Assembly: GCA_030609605.1 (NCBI GenBank)
Contig: JAUWBY010000070.1
Span: 1 to 9,619, forward strand
Direction of reading: 5' to 3'
Length of the DNA: 9,619 nucleotides
Source: Candidatus Eiseniibacteriota bacterium
GTDB taxonomy: Bacteria > Joyebacterota > Joyebacteria > Joyebacterales > Joyebacteraceae
Part shown: positions 6,701 to 9,619 of the stretch, one piece after another
Layout: the number at the start of each line of letters is the position of its first letter
Numbering within the stretch: position 1 is the first letter of the stretch
The notes under the pieces: generated by a model
The model's input: the letters and a program-made list of their open reading frames with translations, nothing else
What the model was told of the DNA's origin: nothing
Database searches by the model: none
Position numbers and translations under genes: made by a program

Positions 6701-6728
6701 TTGACACGATTCCGGGCCATGCTAGACT
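6701..6728 (+). promoter_or_regulatory. Probable promoter for the phosphate transporter genes
   Basis: TTGACA (6701-6706, 6 of 6) is followed after 16 nt by TAGACT (6723-6728, 4 of 6). The predicted start near 6735 gives a leader of about 120 nt. It diverges from the fumarase promoter, with only 32 bp between the two -35 boxes. No clear PHO-box repeat is visible, so phosphate control is not shown by the sequence. Confidence 0.55.
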
Positions 6729-6794
6729 TGCGTCCGAAATGCTGGTCCACTCCCCGGAGAGCTTTCGATCAATGAGGTCAGCTGCAGAGACGCG

Positions 6795-6818
6795 ACCGGC
6801 AAACTAGCTCCTGCCGGT
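6795..6818 (+). promoter_or_regulatory. Hairpin in the leader of the phosphate transporter gene
   Basis: ACCGGCA (6795-6801) and TGCCGGT (6812-6818) form a perfect 7-bp stem with a 10-nt loop, ending 36 nt before the GTG start. No T-run follows, so it is unlikely to be a simple terminator. A leader regulatory role is inferred from its position. Confidence 0.45.
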
Positions 6819-6854
6819 TCAGGACTCCCACCCCTCCTCCAGGGGATTATCCGC

Positions 6855-7937
6855 GTGCTCGCCGTCGCGGTGATTCTCTACATATTCCTTGTCAGCATAA
6901 AACTGCTCGGTACTGGTTTCAAAATGTTTGGAAGCGATTTCTCCGAACGTCTCATCGCGTCGACTTCGAATCCGTTCATCGGCCTCTTTATCGGCATACT
7001 CGCAACCAGCATAGTCCAGAGCTCATCGACGACAACGTCGACCGTCGTCGGTTTCGTGGCGATGGGTATGCTGTCGATCGAGAACGCCGTTCCCATCATC
7101 ATGGGCGCCAATATCGGGACGACGGTAACGTGTGCCGTGGTGTCGCTCGGGCACGCCGGTCGCCGCGAGGAGTTCAGAAGGGCGTTCGCAGCTGCCAGCG
7201 TTCACGATTTCTTCAACGTGATCACCGTGCTCATACTGTTCCCGATTGAACTGGCAACCGGATTCCTCCGACACACGGCAACAGCGCTCTCCCGGTTCCT
7301 GACGGGAAGCGAGAGCGTGGCGTTCGCCAGCCCGGTCAAGCGCGTAGTCGATCCGGCCGTTCACATCATCGTCGATTTCGTCGAGGGCCTTGTTGGGGAG
7401 CATGCGGCCCTCGTCGTCGTGATCGTCGCTTTCGCGCTCCTGGTCGTGTCGCTCTATCTACTGGTCCGTCAGACGAAGGCCCTTGCACTGGGCCGCGCCG
7501 AGGTCGTGATAGACCGGCTGATGGGCAGGAGCGGAGCGACCGGCATCGTGGTGGGAGCGGGCGTCACGGCCGTCATTCAGAGCAGTTCGGTCACCACATC
7601 GCTTCTCGTCCCGCTAGCGGGCGCCGGCATCATCAGGCTCGAGCAGATCTTCCCGATAGCGCTGGGCGCGAACATCGGCACAACGGTGACTGCACTCCTT
7701 GCCTCGCTCGCCGGTGACTCACGCGGCCTCACGATCGCGCTCGTTCATCTGCTCTTCAACATCGCGGGCATCCTCCTCATCTATCCCTATCGCCCGATCC
7801 GGAACATCCCCATGATTCTTGCGCGGAAGCTTGCGGATGCGGCCGTTCGGTCGAAACTGTACGTTGCGATCTTCGTGATTGGGCTCTTCTATGTATTGCC
7901 CGGTGCGCTTATACTGATAGGTAAGCTATTCCACTAG
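6855..7937 (+). CDS. Na+/phosphate cotransporter family protein (NptA/YjbB-like membrane domain)
   Basis: A 360-residue membrane protein with the two inverted-topology repeats of the Na+/Pi cotransporter (SLC34-like) family. Repeat 1 has IVQSSSTTTSTVVGF (53-67) and GANIGTTVT (84-92); repeat 2 has VIQSSSVTTSLLVPL (240-254) and GANIGTTVT (271-279). The paired QSSS segments bind sodium and phosphate in characterised members. It should sit in the cytoplasmic membrane and move inorganic phosphate using the sodium gradient, though some bacterial members export phosphate. The start is taken as GTG 6855, with AGGGG at 6841-6845 (9-nt spacing). A second GTG at 6870 is possible, and the reading frame stays open for some way upstream, so the exact N-terminus is uncertain. 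A PhoU-like gene follows after 9 nt. Confidence 0.93.
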   Translation: MLAVAVILYIFLVSIKLLGTGFKMFGSDFSERLIASTSNPFIGLFIGILATSIVQSSSTTTSTVVGFVAMGMLSIENAVPIIMGANIGTTVTCAVVSLGHAGRREEFRRAFAAASVHDFFNVITVLILFPIELATGFLRHTATALSRFLTGSESVAFASPVKRVVDPAVHIIVDFVEGLVGEHAALVVVIVAFALLVVSLYLLVRQTKALALGRAEVVIDRLMGRSGATGIVVGAGVTAVIQSSSVTTSLLVPLAGAGIIRLEQIFPIALGANIGTTVTALLASLAGDSRGLTIALVHLLFNIAGILLIYPYRPIRNIPMILARKLADAAVRSKLYVAIFVIGLFYVLPGALILIGKLFH

Positions 7938-7946
7938 GAGACACGG

Positions 7947-8612
7947 ATGTTCAGGGAATTCATAGACGCACTCAGAAAGCGACCGCTCCTCACGCAGATG
8001 TTCGATGAGATGGAGCAGATGCTGGACTCCGGTGTCGAGATGTATCGCATGATCTCGGCGGTACTCACCGGCAAGGAGACGCTCACTGAGGAGACTCATG
8101 ACCGGGTCTACGAGATAGACCGTGGCATCAACCATCTTCAGCGGAAGATACGCAAGCAACTCGTGCAGCACCTCATCGTCTCACCCGGCACGGACGTTCC
8201 AATAAGCCTCATTCTCATGAGTATCATCAAGGATGCGGAGCGCGTGGGAGACATCACCAAGAATCTCCTGGAGGTGGCCGAAGCGCAGGGTGGAGCGTTC
8301 AGAGAAGGCAAGTACGACCGTCGGTTCCGCGAGCTTCTCGTCGAGACCGAGTCGCTCTTCGAGCCAACGGTCGAGGCGTTCCGGATGTCCGATAAGGACC
8401 TGGGGCACGACGCTCTGCAAAAGGGGCGCGACCTCGCACAGGAGTGCGACGCCCTGATTGACAATCTCATCGATGAGAATCTGGTCTGCAAGGAGGCCGT
8501 GCTCTACGCGCTGACGGCGAGATACCTGAAGCGAATAGCTCTGCACTTGTCTAACATCGCATCAAGCGTGGTCATGCCTCTCCATAAGCTCGACTACTTC
8601 GACGAGAGCTAG
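7947..8612 (+). CDS. PhoU-like phosphate transport regulator
   Basis: A 221-residue, all-helical soluble protein, close to the usual PhoU length. The first repeat has the characteristic acidic metal-binding helix, IIKDAERVGDITKNLLEVAE (93-112, with D96, E98 and D102). In the second repeat the corresponding helix reads ARYLKRIALHLSNIASSVV (191-209): the expected acidic residues are K195 and L199, so the second metal site looks lost. PhoU-type proteins restrain phosphate transporters and their signalling. Here the gene starts 9 nt after the Na+/Pi cotransporter stop (AGGAG 7936-7940, ATG 7947). Together the pair equals the fused transporter-PhoU protein of E. coli YjbB, so this is probably the transporter's cytosolic regulatory partner rather than the PhoU of a Pst-PhoR system; no pst or phoR gene is present in the window. 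Confidence 0.88.
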   Translation: MFREFIDALRKRPLLTQMFDEMEQMLDSGVEMYRMISAVLTGKETLTEETHDRVYEIDRGINHLQRKIRKQLVQHLIVSPGTDVPISLILMSIIKDAERVGDITKNLLEVAEAQGGAFREGKYDRRFRELLVETESLFEPTVEAFRMSDKDLGHDALQKGRDLAQECDALIDNLIDENLVCKEAVLYALTARYLKRIALHLSNIASSVVMPLHKLDYFDES

Positions 8613-8655
8613 CGGCAGTATCTGCTGCACCGGTGTGCGCAAACGAGGCAAACAG

Positions 8656-9619
8656 CTAGCGAGTGTGCGGCATCTTCCGGAGGATCGCGCGGATAACCAT
8701 GCGGTCCTCTTCTCTTATCCCCATGACTGCCGTGAGGCCGAACGCCACCGCGTACGATGCTGCGAGCACTGCACCGGCCCAGTACCAGGTCGTCGGGGCG
8801 AGCGGGGTTCCCCGGAGCAGAAAAGCCGCAGCGATGAGCAGTGCGCCCGTTGCGACGACCTTCAGCGTCGAGCGATCGTACGGCATCACCTCGAGCAGGA
8901 GTCTTCCCTCAATCAGACGAGCCACGTTGATGAGCACGATCGAGCATGCCGTAGCGATGGCTGCCCCGACTATCCCCATGCGGGGGATCAGCCAGATGTT
9001 GAGACCTATGCTCACGATGGCCATGGCTATAGTGTTATAGACGTTGTAGCGCTGATACTTCGTCATCGCGAGGCAGCTCGCGATCGAGCCCGCGGTGCTG
9101 TTGAGAAGCTGTGCGGTCGCCAGGATCACAAGCGCGGGATAGCCTCTCACGAAGGCATCTCCAAAAATCCCCAGCACGGCCTCACCAGACAGGATGATCC
9201 AGGCGTAGACCGGTAGCGTAAGAAGCACGATCCACCTCGTGATGGCCGTCAGGAGCGATCGCATAAGTTCAACACGGCCCCTGTGATAGACGTCGGCGAT
9301 TATCGGGGAGAATATGGCGTTGAAGGAGAACGTGAACAGCGTGGCGATCATCGCCAGAAGAACGACGATGTTGTAGACGCCGACCTCGGCCGACTCAAGG
9401 AAGAAACCTAGAATCAGGCGGCCTCCCTCCAGGAGTGCAAACGCCGTGGTTGTCTCTGCGAGCATTGATGCGGAGTATCGGACCAGTTCGCCCGTCGGGA
9501 TCTCCGCTTTGAGGCTGCGGTCGAAGAGATACGGCCCGCTCTTCTTCAGGTAGACAAACGTCACAAGAGCGGAGGTGATGGAGGCCGCGACGCTCGCGAG
9601 CACTACGCCGAGAAGCCCC
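8656..9619 (-). CDS. Second polysaccharide flippase (Wzx-type), N-terminus outside the window
   Basis: The frame is open to the right edge (the first visible residues are GLLGVV), so 320 C-terminal residues are present and roughly the first 180-190 are missing. It is a hydrophobic, multi-spanning MOP-superfamily flippase clearly related to the one at 2959-4476. Matching blocks are EVGVYN against DVGIYN, FNAIFSPIIADVYH against FNNAFSPLISELYH, LNIWLIPRMGIVGAAIAT against LNLFLIPRYGVLGAAIAT, and GIREEDRM against GIEEDDRM near the C-terminus. It should translocate a lipid-linked glycan across the cytoplasmic membrane. The gene converges with the PhoU-like gene; the 43-nt gap has no clear terminator. 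It probably belongs to another surface-polysaccharide locus beyond the right edge. Confidence 0.92.
   Translation of the reverse strand, partial: GLLGVVLASVAASITSALVTFVYLKKSGPYLFDRSLKAEIPTGELVRYSASMLAETTTAFALLEGGRLILGFFLESAEVGVYNIVVLLAMIATLFTFSFNAIFSPIIADVYHRGRVELMRSLLTAITRWIVLLTLPVYAWIILSGEAVLGIFGDAFVRGYPALVILATAQLLNSTAGSIASCLAMTKYQRYNVYNTIAMAIVSIGLNIWLIPRMGIVGAAIATACSIVLINVARLIEGRLLLEVMPYDRSTLKVVATGALLIAAAFLLRGTPLAPTTWYWAGAVLAASYAVAFGLTAVMGIREEDRMVIRAILRKMPHTR

Noticed and set aside
6196..6807. 203-codon plus-strand open frame
   Set aside because: It is antisense to the start of the fumarase alpha gene and runs across the divergent promoter region; no domain is seen.
8635..9216. 193-codon plus-strand open frame
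   Set aside because: It is antisense to the second flippase, with a charged, His/Asp/Arg-rich shadow composition.

Overview
This is a bacterial window, moderately GC-rich by eye. It has Shine-Dalgarno sequences ahead of most genes, sigma-70-type promoters and a rho-independent terminator. The oxygen-labile two-subunit class I fumarase fits an anaerobic or microaerophilic lifestyle, but nothing visible fixes the phylum. No transposase, integrase, tRNA, rRNA or CRISPR array was seen.

Layout, left to right. (1) Positions 2-115 hold the 3' end of a gene that runs in from the left, perhaps a surface-sugar enzyme. (2) Positions 116-455 are a non-coding stretch with two hairpins. (3) Positions 456-4476, plus strand, are a compact three-gene operon: a nucleotidyltransferase-fold protein of unknown substrate, a metal-dependent phosphodiesterase/phosphatase of the alkaline-phosphatase superfamily with no signal peptide, and a 505-residue polysaccharide flippase. 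Both junctions are 4-bp start/stop overlaps (ATGA, GTGA), so the three products are probably made together. (4) A terminator at 4501-4543 that can work in both directions separates this operon from a converging cold-shock protein gene. (5) The csp gene (minus strand) has a perfect-consensus promoter and a leader of about 130 nt with a hairpin at its 5' end. (6) A two-subunit class I fumarase or tartrate dehydratase lies upstream of csp on the minus strand. (7) A divergent promoter region at 6577-6854 serves the fumarase genes on one side and a phosphate pair on the other. (8) The phosphate pair is a Na+/phosphate cotransporter followed by a PhoU-like protein. (9) At the right edge, on the minus strand, is the C-terminal two thirds of a second flippase, paralogous to the first.

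Working together. The left operon looks like part of a surface-glycan or lipid-linked glycan pathway: two cytosolic enzymes could modify a phosphorylated or nucleotidyl-linked intermediate, and the flippase would move it across the membrane. The transporter and PhoU-like protein form a recognised phosphate-uptake/regulation pair, equivalent to the single-chain fusion seen in E. coli YjbB. Fumarase and Csp are housekeeping genes between the two. The least described part is the nucleotidyltransferase-phosphodiesterase-flippase cassette.
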